Shown: positions 36,559 through 45,958, counted from the first letter of the stretch. The stretch is 64,000 nt of DNA from Roseateles amylovorans (GCF_025398155.2 NZ_CP104562.2:5394001-5458000), one strand, 5' to 3'. Notes: generated by a model from the sequence alone, not told the origin. Program-made: numbers and translations.

Positions 36559-37425
36559 ATGTTCAAGCTCAGCCCACTGCGCCCGCTGCATTACGCGCTG
36601 ATCGTCTCGGCCGGGTTGCACCTGGGCCTGGGCGCGTTGAAGATCGTCGCGCCGGAACAGTTCGACCGGCTGTTCCAGGACAACGCCCTGGAGGTGGTGC
36701 TGGTCAATGCCCGCGGGCATGAGGCACCGACGCAGGCCCGGGCGCTGGCCCAGGCCAACCTGGCCGGCGGCGGCGAGCAGGAGGCCAAGGTGCGCGCCAC
36801 CTCGCCGCTGCCGCCCTCGCCCAAGCTGGAAGCGGGCGACAGCACCGAGGTGCAGCACAGCCAGATCCAGAACCTGCAGCAGGCGCAGGAAGACCTGCTG
36901 ACCCAGGTGCGCCGCGAACTGGCGCTGCTGCCCACACCCGATCCGCAGCGCGACAAGGGCACGCCCGAAGCGCGTCAGCAGGCCGAGCGCCGCCGCCAGC
37001 TGGTGCAGTTGCTCGCCGAGATCGAGAAGCGGGTCAATGAAGAGAATGCGCGCCCGCGCAAGCGCTATGTCAGCCCCGCGACCCGGGAAGTGGTCTATGC
37101 GCAGTATTACGACGCGCTGCGCCGGCGCATCGAATCGCGTGGCACCCGCGACTTCCCCACCTACCAAGGTCGCAAGCTCTACGGCGAGCTGACGATGAAC
37201 ATCCATGTCGACATGCGCGGCCGGGTGGTGGAAACCGACATCGTGCAGAGCTCCGGCAACAAGGTGCTGGACCGCCGTGCAATCGCCATCGTCCAGGCCA
37301 GTGCGCCGTTCGGCAACTTCACCCAGGCGATGCGCAAGGGCGCGGAAGTGCTGGTCATCACCTCGCGATTCCGCTTCACCCGCGAGGACGGCCTCGAGAC
37401 CACACTGAGCGCGCAACCGTCCTGA
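36559..37425 (+). CDS. TonB-like energy-transducer protein
   Basis: This is a 288-residue envelope protein with one N-terminal membrane helix (YALIVSAGLHLGLGALKIV), a long Gln/Glu/Arg-rich periplasmic helical region (QNLQQAQEDLLTQVRRELALL; RQQAERRRQLVQLLAEIEKRV) and a C-terminal TonB-type domain. The latter is seen in YGELTMNIHVDMRGRVVETDIVQSSGNKVLDRRAIAIVQASAPFGNF. It lacks the Pro-rich spacer of classical TonB, and no ExbB/ExbD genes are adjacent. A cell-wall or outer-membrane linked role is plausible but unproven. Confidence 0.83.
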   Translation: MFKLSPLRPLHYALIVSAGLHLGLGALKIVAPEQFDRLFQDNALEVVLVNARGHEAPTQARALAQANLAGGGEQEAKVRATSPLPPSPKLEAGDSTEVQHSQIQNLQQAQEDLLTQVRRELALLPTPDPQRDKGTPEARQQAERRRQLVQLLAEIEKRVNEENARPRKRYVSPATREVVYAQYYDALRRRIESRGTRDFPTYQGRKLYGELTMNIHVDMRGRVVETDIVQSSGNKVLDRRAIAIVQASAPFGNFTQAMRKGAEVLVITSRFRFTREDGLETTLSAQPS

Positions 37426-37476
37426 CGCGCGGCCCCGCGCCGCCGTCGCCCTGTCATCTGGAGGCAGCACGAGACC

Positions 37477-38355
37477 ATGACCGCCGCGAATCCGTCCCCC
37501 ATCGACCTGTATGTGGTCGCTGGCAATCCGGTCGGCCACAGCCGATCGCCCGAAATCCACGCCGCCTTCGCCAAGCAGACCGGCCAGTCGCTCCACTATG
37601 ACCGGCTGCTCTGCCCGCTGGACGGCTTCGAGGCCTCGCTGCGCGCCTTTGTGGCCGGCGGCGGTCGCGGCTGCAACATCACCGTACCGTTCAAGTTCGA
37701 GGCTTTCCGCCTCGCCGCCCGTCACACGCCGCGCGCGTTGCTGGCCGGCGCGGTCAACACCATGCGCTTCGACGAAGGCGCCTGGCTGGGTGACAACACC
37801 GACGGCGCCGGCCTGGTGGCCGACATCGAACGCAATGCCAACCGCCCGCTGCGAGACCGGCGGGTGCTGCTGATCGGCGCCGGTGGCGCATCGGCCGGGG
37901 TGCTGGGCAGCCTGATCGTCGGTCGCCCGGCGGAGGTGCGAGTCGTCAATCGCAGCGCGGACAAGGCCATCGCCCTGATCGACACCCATCGCGACTGGGC
38001 CGCCCAGCACGGCGTGCGGCTGTCCGCCGCCGGATTGGACGAGGTGGGTGACGCCCATGATGTGGTGATCAATGGCACCAGCGCGTCGCTCAGCGGCGCG
38101 GGCGTGCCACTGCCCCCGCGCGACGCCCCGGTGCTGGCGCGCGGCGGGATCGCGGTCGACATGATGTACGGCCCCGCCGCGGCGGCTTTTCTGGACTGGG
38201 CACGCGCTCAGGCCGGCGACGGCGGCGAGATGCGCGACGGGCTGGGCATGCTGGTCGAGCAGGCGGCGGAAGCCTTCTTCCTGTGGCGCGGGGTGCGCCC
38301 CGACAGCGCCCGGGTGCTGGCCAACCTGCGGGCGGGCCGAGAGGCCGATGCATGA
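37477..38355 (+). CDS. aroE: Shikimate dehydrogenase
   Basis: AroE reduces 3-dehydroshikimate with NADPH in the chorismate pathway. The 292 residues show substrate-site sequence AGNPVGHSRSP, NITVPFKFEA with the catalytic Lys, LGDNTDGAGL, the dinucleotide loop LIGAGGASAGVLG, and NGTSASLSG. GGAGG precedes ATG 37477. The stop overlaps the start of mtgA as ATGA. A second step of the same pathway, aroQ, lies 2.3 kb downstream. Confidence 0.96.
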   Translation: MTAANPSPIDLYVVAGNPVGHSRSPEIHAAFAKQTGQSLHYDRLLCPLDGFEASLRAFVAGGGRGCNITVPFKFEAFRLAARHTPRALLAGAVNTMRFDEGAWLGDNTDGAGLVADIERNANRPLRDRRVLLIGAGGASAGVLGSLIVGRPAEVRVVNRSADKAIALIDTHRDWAAQHGVRLSAAGLDEVGDAHDVVINGTSASLSGAGVPLPPRDAPVLARGGIAVDMMYGPAAAAFLDWARAQAGDGGEMRDGLGMLVEQAAEAFFLWRGVRPDSARVLANLRAGREADA

Positions 38356-39128
38356 GACAGGCTCTGCGTCTGGTGCTGATGCTGGTCGTCAGCGTGGTCT
38401 GTCTGCAGATCTTCTTTGCGGCGCGCATCGCGCTGATGGGGGCCCTGCCGCCGCAGTCCACCAGTTTCCAGCGCAGCGAGGCGATGCGCCTGCTGCGCGA
38501 GAAGGGCGAGATCCTGTGGGCGCAGCATTGGGTCGATGACGACCAGATCAGCGTGCACCTCAAGCGCGCGGTGATCGCCAGTGAAGACGCCAGCTTCAAC
38601 GAGCACAACGGCGTCGATTGGGATGCGCTGGAAAAGGCCTGGGAGCGCAATCAGAAGGAGCAGGAGCGGGTCGAGAAACGCATCCTGCGACTGGCGCAAG
38701 GCGAAAAACGCGCCGCACGGCCGGCGCAGGTCGCCTCGACCAAGCCGCCGCCGGTCGCCAAGATCGTCGGCGGATCCACCATCACCCAGCAACTGGCCAA
38801 GAACCTGTTTCTCAGCTCGGAACGCACCATGGTCCGCAAGGCCCAGGAGTTCGTGCTGACCTTCATGCTGGAAGCGCTGCTGGACAAGCGCCGGATCCTG
38901 GAGATCTATCTCAACAACGTCGAGTGGGGCGAAGGCATCTTCGGCGCCCAGGCGTCGGCCCGGCACTACTTCCGGGTGGACGCCTCGCGGCTCAGCCCCA
39001 ATCAGGCCGCGCGCCTGGCGGTGATGCTGCCGGCGCCCAAGCGCTTCGAGAAACTCCCCCGCTCCGCCTACGTGAATGGCAGAGCGGGCACCATCGAGGC
39101 CCGCATGGGCGGGGTGGAGTTGCCATGA
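38352..39128 (+). CDS. mtgA: Monofunctional biosynthetic peptidoglycan transglycosylase
   Basis: MtgA polymerises lipid II glycan strands at the inner membrane. It is a 258-residue GT51 protein with an N-terminal anchor (LVLMLVVSVVCLQIFFAARIAL). The catalytic Glu lies in VIASEDASFNEHNGVDWDAL, and GGSTITQQLAKNLFLSSERT plus RRILEIYLNNVEWGEGIFGAQ are the family blocks. A charged insert (QKEQERVEKRILRLAQGEKR) separates the first two blocks and is longer than usual. It starts inside the aroE stop (ATGA) and ends in the next gene's start (ATGA). Confidence 0.95.
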   Translation: MRQALRLVLMLVVSVVCLQIFFAARIALMGALPPQSTSFQRSEAMRLLREKGEILWAQHWVDDDQISVHLKRAVIASEDASFNEHNGVDWDALEKAWERNQKEQERVEKRILRLAQGEKRAARPAQVASTKPPPVAKIVGGSTITQQLAKNLFLSSERTMVRKAQEFVLTFMLEALLDKRRILEIYLNNVEWGEGIFGAQASARHYFRVDASRLSPNQAARLAVMLPAPKRFEKLPRSAYVNGRAGTIEARMGGVELP

Positions 39129-39715
39129 ATTCCGAACTGAGCACCGAGATCGCCGCCACTGCGGCCCGGCTGATCGTCGAAGAAGGGCTGGAATACGGAC
39201 CGGCCAAGCACCGCGCGCTCAAGGTGCTGGGTCTGCCCGGCCGCACCCAGCTGCCCGGCAATGACGAATTGGAAGACCAGGTCCGCGAATACCTCGCGAT
39301 CTTCTGCGCCGACACCCAACCGGCGGAATTGCAGGCCTTGCGCGAACTGGCGGCCACCTGGATGGAGCGGCTGGCGGAGTTCCGCCCCCATCTGACCGGC
39401 GCGGTCTGGCGAGGCACGGCCACGCGGCTGTCCAACATTCACCTGCAGTTGTATTGCGATGACAGCAAATCCGCGGAGATTGCGCTGCTCAACCAACAAG
39501 TGGATTACGACGTGAGCCAAGCCCGCAATGCGCGCGGCGAGACGGTCGACCAACTGCTGATCGACGCGGTGTGCAAGCCGCTGAACGAGCGGGTCACCGT
39601 GGCGCTGACCATCCTGGACTACGACGACCAACGCGGTGCTCTCAAACCGGACGCCCGCGGACGCACCGAGCGCGGCGATCTGGCCGCGCTGCGTCAATTG
39701 ATGAAGGAAGCCTGA
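39125..39715 (+). CDS. Conserved-looking protein of unknown function
   Basis: This is a 196-residue soluble protein without signal peptide or membrane helix. It starts in an ATGA overlap with mtgA and its TGA overlaps the next ATG, so it is firmly part of the operon. The opening block ARLIVEEGLEYGPAKHRALKVLG is helical and basic. The middle GAVWRGTATRLSNIHLQLYCDDSKS loosely recalls the G-S/SD pattern of minimal nucleotidyltransferases, but a first catalytic Asp pair is not evident. I do not recognise it further and assign no function. Confidence 0.8.
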   Translation: MNSELSTEIAATAARLIVEEGLEYGPAKHRALKVLGLPGRTQLPGNDELEDQVREYLAIFCADTQPAELQALRELAATWMERLAEFRPHLTGAVWRGTATRLSNIHLQLYCDDSKSAEIALLNQQVDYDVSQARNARGETVDQLLIDAVCKPLNERVTVALTILDYDDQRGALKPDARGRTERGDLAALRQLMKEA

Positions 39716-40290
39716 TGCAACGCAGACAACTGCTCACCCTGGCAGCGGCGGGCGGCGTCGCCGCCGCTGGAGGCGCCTATCTGTCACTCCGCCACCATGG
39801 CGATGGAACTGCGGAGAGGGCCGGTGGCGGCGCCGCCCAGTTGCCGCCGCTGGATCAGTTGTCCGCTGAAGCGCAGCTGTTCTGGCGCGCCAGTTTCGAT
39901 GCGCTGGATCAGCAGCCCTATCCTGCGGCCGCCCTCCGGGGCCGCCCGCTGCTGCTCAATTTCTGGGCGACTTGGTGCGCCCCCTGCATCAAGGAATTGC
40001 CGGAGATCAATCAGTTTCACGACGAGTTCAGTGCCAAAGGCTGGCAAGTACTCGGTTTGGCGGTGGACGCGCCGACGCCGGTCAAGGGCTTCCTGGCCAA
40101 GCTGCCGCTGAAGTTCCCGGTGGCCCTGGCTGGTTTGACGGGCACCGACCTGTCCAAGCAGCTCGGCAATCAGAAGGGCGGACTTCCCTTTACCGTCGCC
40201 TTCAATGCGCAAGGCGAACCGATCTGGCGAAAACTGGGCGCCACCCATCTGGAAGAACTTCGTCAGATGGCCGCTGGCGCCAAGACCTGA
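39715..40290 (+). CDS. TlpA/ResA-like periplasmic thioredoxin-fold protein
   Basis: This 191-residue exported redoxin has a leader MQRRQLLTLAAAGGVAAAGG with a twin-Arg-like start. The active site is FWATWCAPCIKELPE, with Cys88 and Cys91, and GGLPFTVAFNAQGE carries the cis-Pro loop. Such proteins reduce disulfides, often during cytochrome c maturation. The ATG overlaps the preceding TGA by one base. It ends the RNase II-to-redoxin series. The 325-bp gap that follows (40291-40615) holds only a likely promoter region for aroQ. Confidence 0.9.
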   Translation: MQRRQLLTLAAAGGVAAAGGAYLSLRHHGDGTAERAGGGAAQLPPLDQLSAEAQLFWRASFDALDQQPYPAAALRGRPLLLNFWATWCAPCIKELPEINQFHDEFSAKGWQVLGLAVDAPTPVKGFLAKLPLKFPVALAGLTGTDLSKQLGNQKGGLPFTVAFNAQGEPIWRKLGATHLEELRQMAAGAKT

Positions 40291-40552
40291 CGCCTTGTTT
40301 CCGAGCGGATGCGCGCCGGAGCGCGCATCGACCGTCGTCGACCTCATCCGCCCCTCCCTGAATGTCACCGTCTGCGGATTCAGGCGGTTTGATTCGAGCC
40401 CGACTCGGTGGCTCGGTCCGGGTCCGCCCCTACGCTTGCTACCCCAAATAGGCTGACAATTAGCCATGCCGCCGGTGGCTTGTCTTAGCGAGCCGGTCCC
40501 GGCCGGTCAAGCCTTTTATTTTTGGATAGCTGCCGGGATCTGGGGACAAAGG

Positions 40553-40575
40553 GCGTAAAGTTCAGCCTTTTACGC
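40553..40575. promoter_or_regulatory. Inverted repeat in the aroQ upstream region
   Basis: GCGTAAA and TTTACGC form a perfect 7-bp inverted repeat around a 9-nt spacer in a locally AT-rich stretch, 41 bp upstream of aroQ. It may be an operator or part of the leader. No known site was matched. Confidence 0.35.
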
Positions 40576-40615
40576 TTCTAGTGTCTTCGCTCTAATTGGC
40601 CAGGACCGGTCGCTG

Positions 40616-41056
40616 ATGCAGATTCTTGTTGTTCACGGCCCCAACCTCAACCTCCTCGGTTCCCGAGAACCTGAGGTCTATGGTGCGCACACTTTGGCGC
40701 AGATCGATGCCGATCTCAGCCAGAAGGCGCGTGATGCCGGCGCTCAGCTCGAAAGCTTCCAGAGCAACCATGAAGGTGCGCTGGTCGACCGCATTCAGGC
40801 GGCAGGTCGCGACGGTACTCGCTTCATCATCATCAATCCGGCGGCCTACACCCACACCAGCGTCGCGATCCGCGATGCGCTGGCGGCGGTGGCGCTGCCT
40901 TTTGTTGAGGTGCATCTGTCCAATATCCATCGACGAGAGTCCTTCCGGCATCACAGCTACATGTCGGAACTCGCCGTGGGCGTGATCTGCGGCCTGGGCC
41001 CCTTGGGCTACACGCTGGCCTTGCAGTACGCGCTGAGCCGCCGCGACGTGCTCTAG
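40616..41056 (+). CDS. aroQ: Type II 3-dehydroquinate dehydratase
   Basis: AroQ dehydrates 3-dehydroquinate in the shikimate pathway and normally forms a dodecamer in the cytosol. It has 146 residues, the typical length. HGPNLNLLGSREPEVYG contains the active-site Arg and Tyr, SNHEGALVDRI and NPAAYTHTSVAIRDAL the substrate pocket, and EVHLSNIHRRESFRHHSY the catalytic His region. It precedes accB by 91 bp. Confidence 0.97.
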   Translation: MQILVVHGPNLNLLGSREPEVYGAHTLAQIDADLSQKARDAGAQLESFQSNHEGALVDRIQAAGRDGTRFIIINPAAYTHTSVAIRDALAAVALPFVEVHLSNIHRRESFRHHSYMSELAVGVICGLGPLGYTLALQYALSRRDVL

Positions 41057-41147
41057 CTCTCTGTCCATCCGATCGACGCAGATAGATCCCGATAGCGGTC
41101 CGCCGGACACCGGACGGCCATACAAACTTCCCCGTTGGAGAACCCTT

Positions 41148-41612
41148 ATGGATTTGCGCAAGCTCAAGACCCTGATCGACCTCGTGTCCGAGTCGAACAT
41201 TTCTGAACTTGAAATCACCGAAGCCGATGGCAAGGTGCGCATCGTCAAGTCCGATGGTCAGCCCGTCGTGGCCGCCATGCCGCTGATGCAGCAGCCGCAA
41301 CCGCAGGTCGCCGCTCAAGCGGCTGCCCCGGTGGCCGCCGCCGCGCCGGCCGCCGCCCCGGCTCCGGCAGCCGAAACCGGCCACATCGTGAAGTCCCCGA
41401 TGGTCGGCACCTTCTACCGCGCCTCCAGCCCCAACGCCAAGCCGTTCGCCGAAGTCGGCCAACAGGTCAAGGAAGGCGACGCGATCTGCATCATCGAAGC
41501 GATGAAGATCATGAACGAGATCGAAGCCGACAAGACCGGCACCATCGTCAAGGTGCTGGCCGAGAACGGCCAACCGGTGGAATTCGGCCAGCCGCTGATC
41601 GTCATCGAGTAA
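41148..41612 (+). CDS. accB: Biotin carboxyl carrier protein of acetyl-CoA carboxylase
   Basis: AccB carries the biotin that shuttles CO2 between the carboxylase halves in fatty acid synthesis. It has 154 residues: an N-terminal part beginning MDLRKLKTLIDLVSES, an Ala/Pro-rich flexible linker at about 46-77, and the biotinyl domain with the EAMKIMNEIEAD motif, biotin on Lys120. GGAG precedes ATG 41148. It lies directly upstream of accC on the same strand, the usual pair. Confidence 0.97.
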   Translation: MDLRKLKTLIDLVSESNISELEITEADGKVRIVKSDGQPVVAAMPLMQQPQPQVAAQAAAPVAAAAPAAAPAPAAETGHIVKSPMVGTFYRASSPNAKPFAEVGQQVKEGDAICIIEAMKIMNEIEADKTGTIVKVLAENGQPVEFGQPLIVIE

Positions 41613-41722
41613 GTCGCCGCGATGTTCAGAACCCTCCTGACGGCCGGCCGAAGCCACAGGGCCGCAGGCCCTGCGCTGGCGCCGCCGTGCGCGGCCCGTC
41701 AGGGCGATTGAGCCGAGACACC

Positions 41723-43072
41723 ATGTTCAAAAAGATCCTAATTGCCAATCGAGGCGAAATCGCCCTTCGCATCCAGCGCGCCTGTCGCGAGCTGGGCGTG
41801 AAGTCGGTGGTCGTCTACTCCGAGGCAGACCGCGACGCCAAATATGTGAAGTTGGCCGATGAAGCCGTCTGCATCGGGCCGGCACCTTCCGCACAGAGCT
41901 ACCTCAGCATGCCGGCGATCATCGCCACCGCCGAGGTGACCGATGCCGAGGCGATTCACCCCGGCTACGGTTTCCTGAGCGAGAACGCCGACTTCGCCGA
42001 GCGGGTGGAGCGCAGCGGATTCACCTTCATCGGCCCGACCCCGGAAAACATCCGGACCATGGGCGACAAGGTCGCCGCCAAGCAGGCCATGATCAAGGCG
42101 GGCGTGCCGTGCGTGCCCGGCTCCGAGGGCGCGTTGCCCGACGACCCGAAGGAGATCGTCCGCATCGCCCGCGCAGTGGGCTATCCGGTGATCATCAAGG
42201 CCGCCGGTGGCGGCGGCGGTCGCGGCATGCGCGTGGTGCACACCGAGGCCGCGCTGGTCAACGCGGTGCAGACCACCAAGGCCGAAGCCGCGGCAGCCTT
42301 CGGCAATCCGCAGGTCTACATGGAGAAGTTCCTGGAGCATCCGCGCCATGTGGAGATCCAGGTGCTGGCCGATGGCCAGAAGAACGCCGTCTGGCTGGGC
42401 GAGCGCGACTGCTCCATGCAGCGCCGCCACCAGAAGATCATCGAGGAAGCACCGGCGCCGGGCATTCCGCGGCGCCTGATCGAGCGGGTTGGCGACCGCT
42501 GCGCCGCCGCCTGCAAGAAAATGGGCTACCGCGGCGCGGGCACCTTCGAGTTCCTCTACGAGAACGGCGAGTTCTACTTCATCGAGATGAACACCCGCGT
42601 GCAGGTGGAGCATCCGGTGACCGAGATGGTGACCGGCATCGACATCGTGCAGATGCAGATCCGCATCGCCGCCGGCGAGAAGCTGCCCTTCACCCAGCGC
42701 AACATCACGATGCGTGGGCACTCGATCGAATGCCGCATCAATGCGGAAGATCCGGTCAAGTTCATCCCGTCCCCGGGCCGCATCACGATGTGGCACCCGC
42801 CCGGCGGCCCCGGCGTGCGGGTGGACTCGCATGCCTACACCAACTACTTCGTGCCGCCCAACTACGACTCGATGATCGGCAAGATCATCGTGCACGGCGA
42901 CACCCGTGAGCAGGCCTTGGCCCGCATGCGGATCGCGCTGTCGGAAACGGTGGTCGAAGGCATCCAGACCAACATCCCGCTGCACCGCGAGCTGATGGCC
43001 GACGCCAAGTTCATCGAAGGCGGCACCGACATCCATTACCTCGAGCAGTGGATGGCGGCCCATAAGCGCTGA
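41723..43072 (+). CDS. accC: Biotin carboxylase subunit of acetyl-CoA carboxylase
   Basis: AccC carboxylates biotin on AccB using ATP and bicarbonate. It has 449 residues with the ATP-grasp layout: MFKKILIANRGEIALRI, the HPGYGFLSEN block, the glycine loop IIKAAGGGGGRGMR, FLEHPRHVEIQVLADG, CSMQRRHQK, and EMNTRVQVEHPVTE with catalytic residues. ATG 41723 matches the invariant family start, so upstream in-frame codons were ignored. Confidence 0.98.
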   Translation: MFKKILIANRGEIALRIQRACRELGVKSVVVYSEADRDAKYVKLADEAVCIGPAPSAQSYLSMPAIIATAEVTDAEAIHPGYGFLSENADFAERVERSGFTFIGPTPENIRTMGDKVAAKQAMIKAGVPCVPGSEGALPDDPKEIVRIARAVGYPVIIKAAGGGGGRGMRVVHTEAALVNAVQTTKAEAAAAFGNPQVYMEKFLEHPRHVEIQVLADGQKNAVWLGERDCSMQRRHQKIIEEAPAPGIPRRLIERVGDRCAAACKKMGYRGAGTFEFLYENGEFYFIEMNTRVQVEHPVTEMVTGIDIVQMQIRIAAGEKLPFTQRNITMRGHSIECRINAEDPVKFIPSPGRITMWHPPGGPGVRVDSHAYTNYFVPPNYDSMIGKIIVHGDTREQALARMRIALSETVVEGIQTNIPLHRELMADAKFIEGGTDIHYLEQWMAAHKR

Positions 43073-43209
43073 CGGGCGCGAGACCTCACGCACGGGTCGA
43101 GACTCGACCCCCATCGCACACGCCCCGCCCGGCGTGCGCGCCCAGCGGCCAAGCGGCGCCCCTTCCACGGCGCAGCTTGGTCCTTTTGTCTTTTAAACAG
43201 GTAGTAGAA

Positions 43210-44118
43210 ATGTCCGACGCCTTGCTTCACGAACTGGTGCTGATCTGTCGCGAGGAAGCCGTCGAGACCGTCAGCGATGCGCTGATGGAGATGGAGTCGC
43301 TGGCCGTGTCCGTCGAGGATGCGGATGCCGACACGCCGGCGGAACACGCCCTGTTCGGCGAACCCGGCATGCCGGCGCCGAAGCCGGGTTGGGAGCGCTC
43401 GGTGGTGAAGGCGCTCTTCGCAACCGAAGCCGACGCCACCGAGGCGGCCACGCTGCTGCTCGCCCAGGACTGGGCGGCCGATGTGCATGTGCAGACCATC
43501 CAGACCGTGGCCGAGCAGGACTGGGTGCGCCTGACCCAATCGCAGTTCACGCCGGTGCAGATCACGCCGTCGTTCTGGATCGTGCCGTCCTGGCATGAAG
43601 CGCCGCCCCAGGCGACCCAGGTCATGCGTCTGGATCCCGGCCTGGCCTTCGGCACCGGCACCCATCCCACCACCCGGATGTGCCTGCGCTGGATCGCCCA
43701 TCATGGGACGGAGGCGGCGGGCTGGCAGCGCGTCCTGGACTACGGTTGCGGCTCCGGCATCCTGGCCATCGCCACCGGCTTGTTCGGCGCCACCGGCATT
43801 GACGCGGTCGACATCGATCCCGCCGCCGTGCAGGCCACGGCACAGAACGCCAAGGACAACGGCGTGACGCTCAGCCCCGCGCTGCCCGATGCCGCCCAAG
43901 GCGAGTACCCGGTCGTGCTGGCCAACATCCTGGCGACGCCGCTGAAGCTCCTTGCGCCGCTGCTGTGCAGCCACCTCGCCCCGGGCGGTCACCTGGTGCT
44001 CGCCGGCATCCTGGAACGCCAGGCGGACGAACTCAAGGCCGCCTACGCACCGCATGTCGCTCTCGAGGTGGCAGATGCCGAAGACGGCTGGATCCTGATG
44101 ACCGCACGCCGCGCCTGA
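43210..44118 (+). CDS. prmA: Ribosomal protein L11 methyltransferase
   Basis: PrmA trimethylates ribosomal protein L11 using S-adenosylmethionine. It has 302 residues, with an N-terminal L11-recognition region (FWIVPSWHEAPPQATQVMRLDPGLAFGTGTHPTT) and the SAM-binding motif VLDYGCGSGILAIA followed by AVDIDPAAVQATAQNA and LANILATPL. Its place after accB-accC is common in Burkholderiales. AGG lies upstream of ATG 43210. Confidence 0.96.
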   Translation: MSDALLHELVLICREEAVETVSDALMEMESLAVSVEDADADTPAEHALFGEPGMPAPKPGWERSVVKALFATEADATEAATLLLAQDWAADVHVQTIQTVAEQDWVRLTQSQFTPVQITPSFWIVPSWHEAPPQATQVMRLDPGLAFGTGTHPTTRMCLRWIAHHGTEAAGWQRVLDYGCGSGILAIATGLFGATGIDAVDIDPAAVQATAQNAKDNGVTLSPALPDAAQGEYPVVLANILATPLKLLAPLLCSHLAPGGHLVLAGILERQADELKAAYAPHVALEVADAEDGWILMTARRA

Positions 44119-44311
44119 TGCCCCGCCGCGATCACTCGTGCGCCCCCGCGTTCGAGTGGCGCTTCCGACACGTTCCCGTAGGATGGGGACTTTCATGCCG
44201 ATGAACAGGGCGGTTCCCAGCATCTTGCGCTCCGCTGCCCGGTGGTGACCGAGTGTCAACATCGCCTCCCGCGCGGCAAGGACTGACCCTGTTTCTGGCA
44301 TCATTCCGGCC

Positions 44312-45781
44312 ATGAATCTCGCGACCCGCTGCACCACCTGCGGCACCATCTTCCGGGTGGTGCAGGACCAGCTGCGCGTGTCCGAAGGCTGGGTGCGCTG
44401 CGGTCGCTGCGCAGAAGTGTTCGACGCACGCGAACAGCTGTTCGATCTCGAGCGGGACAGCCCGCCGCCCTGGCCCCCGCAAAGCGCGGCCCCGACCGCC
44501 GCAGCGGCCCGCCCGACCCAGACCGTTCCCCCACCGCCCACACCCCAGCCGCCACCGCAGGCGGCGCCTGCGCGCGCCGCCGTGCCGGCCCCGCCCTATC
44601 AGCCGTACCAGGGCGACTTCCGGCCCAGCCAGGCCGGCGCCTTGACGGCGCGGGAAGCGGACGCCCCGGTGCCTCGCCCGGCCGCACCGAAGCCGGTGGC
44701 GCCGACCGAGCGCTTCGCGCCGCCGATGTCACCACCGGCGATGGCACCGCGGGCCTCGACCTTCAGTCCGTCGTCCTTCATGCCGGCCGCGCCCGACACG
44801 CAGCCGCCTGCCTTCGAGAGCTCCTGGCTGGCCAATGACGACGATGAGCTGAACCCCTTCGCGCCGCCTCGCCATTACAGCCACGAGGATGACTCGGAGC
44901 TGCCCACGCCCGAGGTCTTCGAAGCGCGGCGGGAGCCCTTCTTCGACACCCCAACGCCAGCGCCGGCACCCGATCCGCGATCGCATCTGCCCGAACCCAA
45001 GGGCATGCGCTTCGAGGAAGACGAACTGCCGCCGCCGATCCCCGACGATGAGCGGCCCGATGTGCTGCTGGCGCTGAGCCCGGCCACAGCGGCTCAACTG
45101 CATTCGCAGGAGCCGAGCTTCGATCCCTCACCCGCGGCGGCAGAGCCGGTACCAGCACCTGCTGAGCCACCGGCAGAAGACACCAAGGCCGCCAAGAAGG
45201 CGCGCAAGAAGGCGAAACGGACCGAGGAGGCGCAAGCCGACGCGCCCATGGCCACGCCAGCGGCCATGCCCAACTTCCTGCGCCAGGCCGAATCGGCACA
45301 GCGCTGGCATCGACCGGCCGTGCGCATTGCGCTGGGCACGGTCGCGACGCTGCTGGGACTTAGCCTGGTCGGGCAAGGCGTCTGGCACTCGCGCGAGGCG
45401 ATCGCGGCGCAGTATCCGGGCGTGCGACCCACCCTGGTCACGGTCGCCCGCGCCATGGGTCAGGAGCTGCGGCCCTGGCAGCACATCGAAGCCTTGAGCG
45501 TCGAGAGCAGCAGCCTCAATCCCGCCGGCGGCGGCGACAACCACTACCGGCTGAGCCTGAGCCTGCGCAATCGCAGCAACTGGGATGTGGCGCAACCGTG
45601 GGTGGACCTCAGCCTGACCGATGCGGCGGGCCAGTTGGTCGTGCGGCGCATGCTCTCGCCGGCCGAGTTGCAGGCCACCAAGCCGGCCATGTCCGCCGGC
45701 ACCGACCAGCAGGCGCAAGTCGTCTTCGACAGCGGCGCCCTGAAGATCAGCGGCTATACCGTCGAGCTGTTCTACCCCTGA
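44312..45781 (+). CDS. Zinc-ribbon membrane protein with DUF3426 domain
   Basis: This 489-residue protein starts with an MJ0042-type zinc ribbon: CTTCG and, after 18 residues, CGRC. A long disordered Pro/Ala-rich region with acidic patches follows to about residue 330. One membrane helix (IALGTVATLLGLSLVGQGVW) then leads to a C-terminal DUF3426 domain on the other side of the membrane (HYRLSLSLRNRSNWDVAQPWVDLSLTDAAG). Topology predicts ribbon in the cytosol and DUF3426 in the periplasm. It is a standard neighbour of prmA. Function unknown. Confidence 0.9.
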   Translation: MNLATRCTTCGTIFRVVQDQLRVSEGWVRCGRCAEVFDAREQLFDLERDSPPPWPPQSAAPTAAAARPTQTVPPPPTPQPPPQAAPARAAVPAPPYQPYQGDFRPSQAGALTAREADAPVPRPAAPKPVAPTERFAPPMSPPAMAPRASTFSPSSFMPAAPDTQPPAFESSWLANDDDELNPFAPPRHYSHEDDSELPTPEVFEARREPFFDTPTPAPAPDPRSHLPEPKGMRFEEDELPPPIPDDERPDVLLALSPATAAQLHSQEPSFDPSPAAAEPVPAPAEPPAEDTKAAKKARKKAKRTEEAQADAPMATPAAMPNFLRQAESAQRWHRPAVRIALGTVATLLGLSLVGQGVWHSREAIAAQYPGVRPTLVTVARAMGQELRPWQHIEALSVESSSLNPAGGGDNHYRLSLSLRNRSNWDVAQPWVDLSLTDAAGQLVVRRMLSPAELQATKPAMSAGTDQQAQVVFDSGALKISGYTVELFYP

Positions 45782-45827
45782 TCGTCCCGGGCCGATCACG
45801 GCGGCCCCAGAGAGATCGGCAGACATT

Positions 45828-45887
45828 CTCAGAAGAGCCCCTCAGAAGAAGCCCTCAGAGGAGATCCTCGAAGATTCTCGGAGATCC
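45828..45887. repeat. 13-bp tandem repeat with decayed units
   Basis: CTCAGAAGAGCCC, CTCAGAAGAAGCC and CTCAGAGGAGATC are contiguous and are followed by two decayed units of about 10 bp (CTCGAAGATT, CTCGGAGATCC). A 7-bp inverted repeat CGTCGAC/GTCGACG follows at 45894-45913. All lie between the convergent DUF3426 and histone-like genes. Confidence 0.7.
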
Positions 45888-45936
45888 GTCCCCCGTCGAC
45901 AGGAGGGTCGACGTCACCGATCACGCGCCCAAGAAA

Positions 45937-45958
45937 AAACCCGGCTTTCGCCGGGTTT
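45937..45958 (-). terminator. Intrinsic terminator of the histone-like gene
   Basis: AAACCCGGC pairs with GCCGGGTTT around TTTC. On the minus strand the stem is followed by TTTCTT, so it primarily terminates the histone H1-like gene; on the plus strand only a short T-run follows for the DUF3426 gene. Confidence 0.88.
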
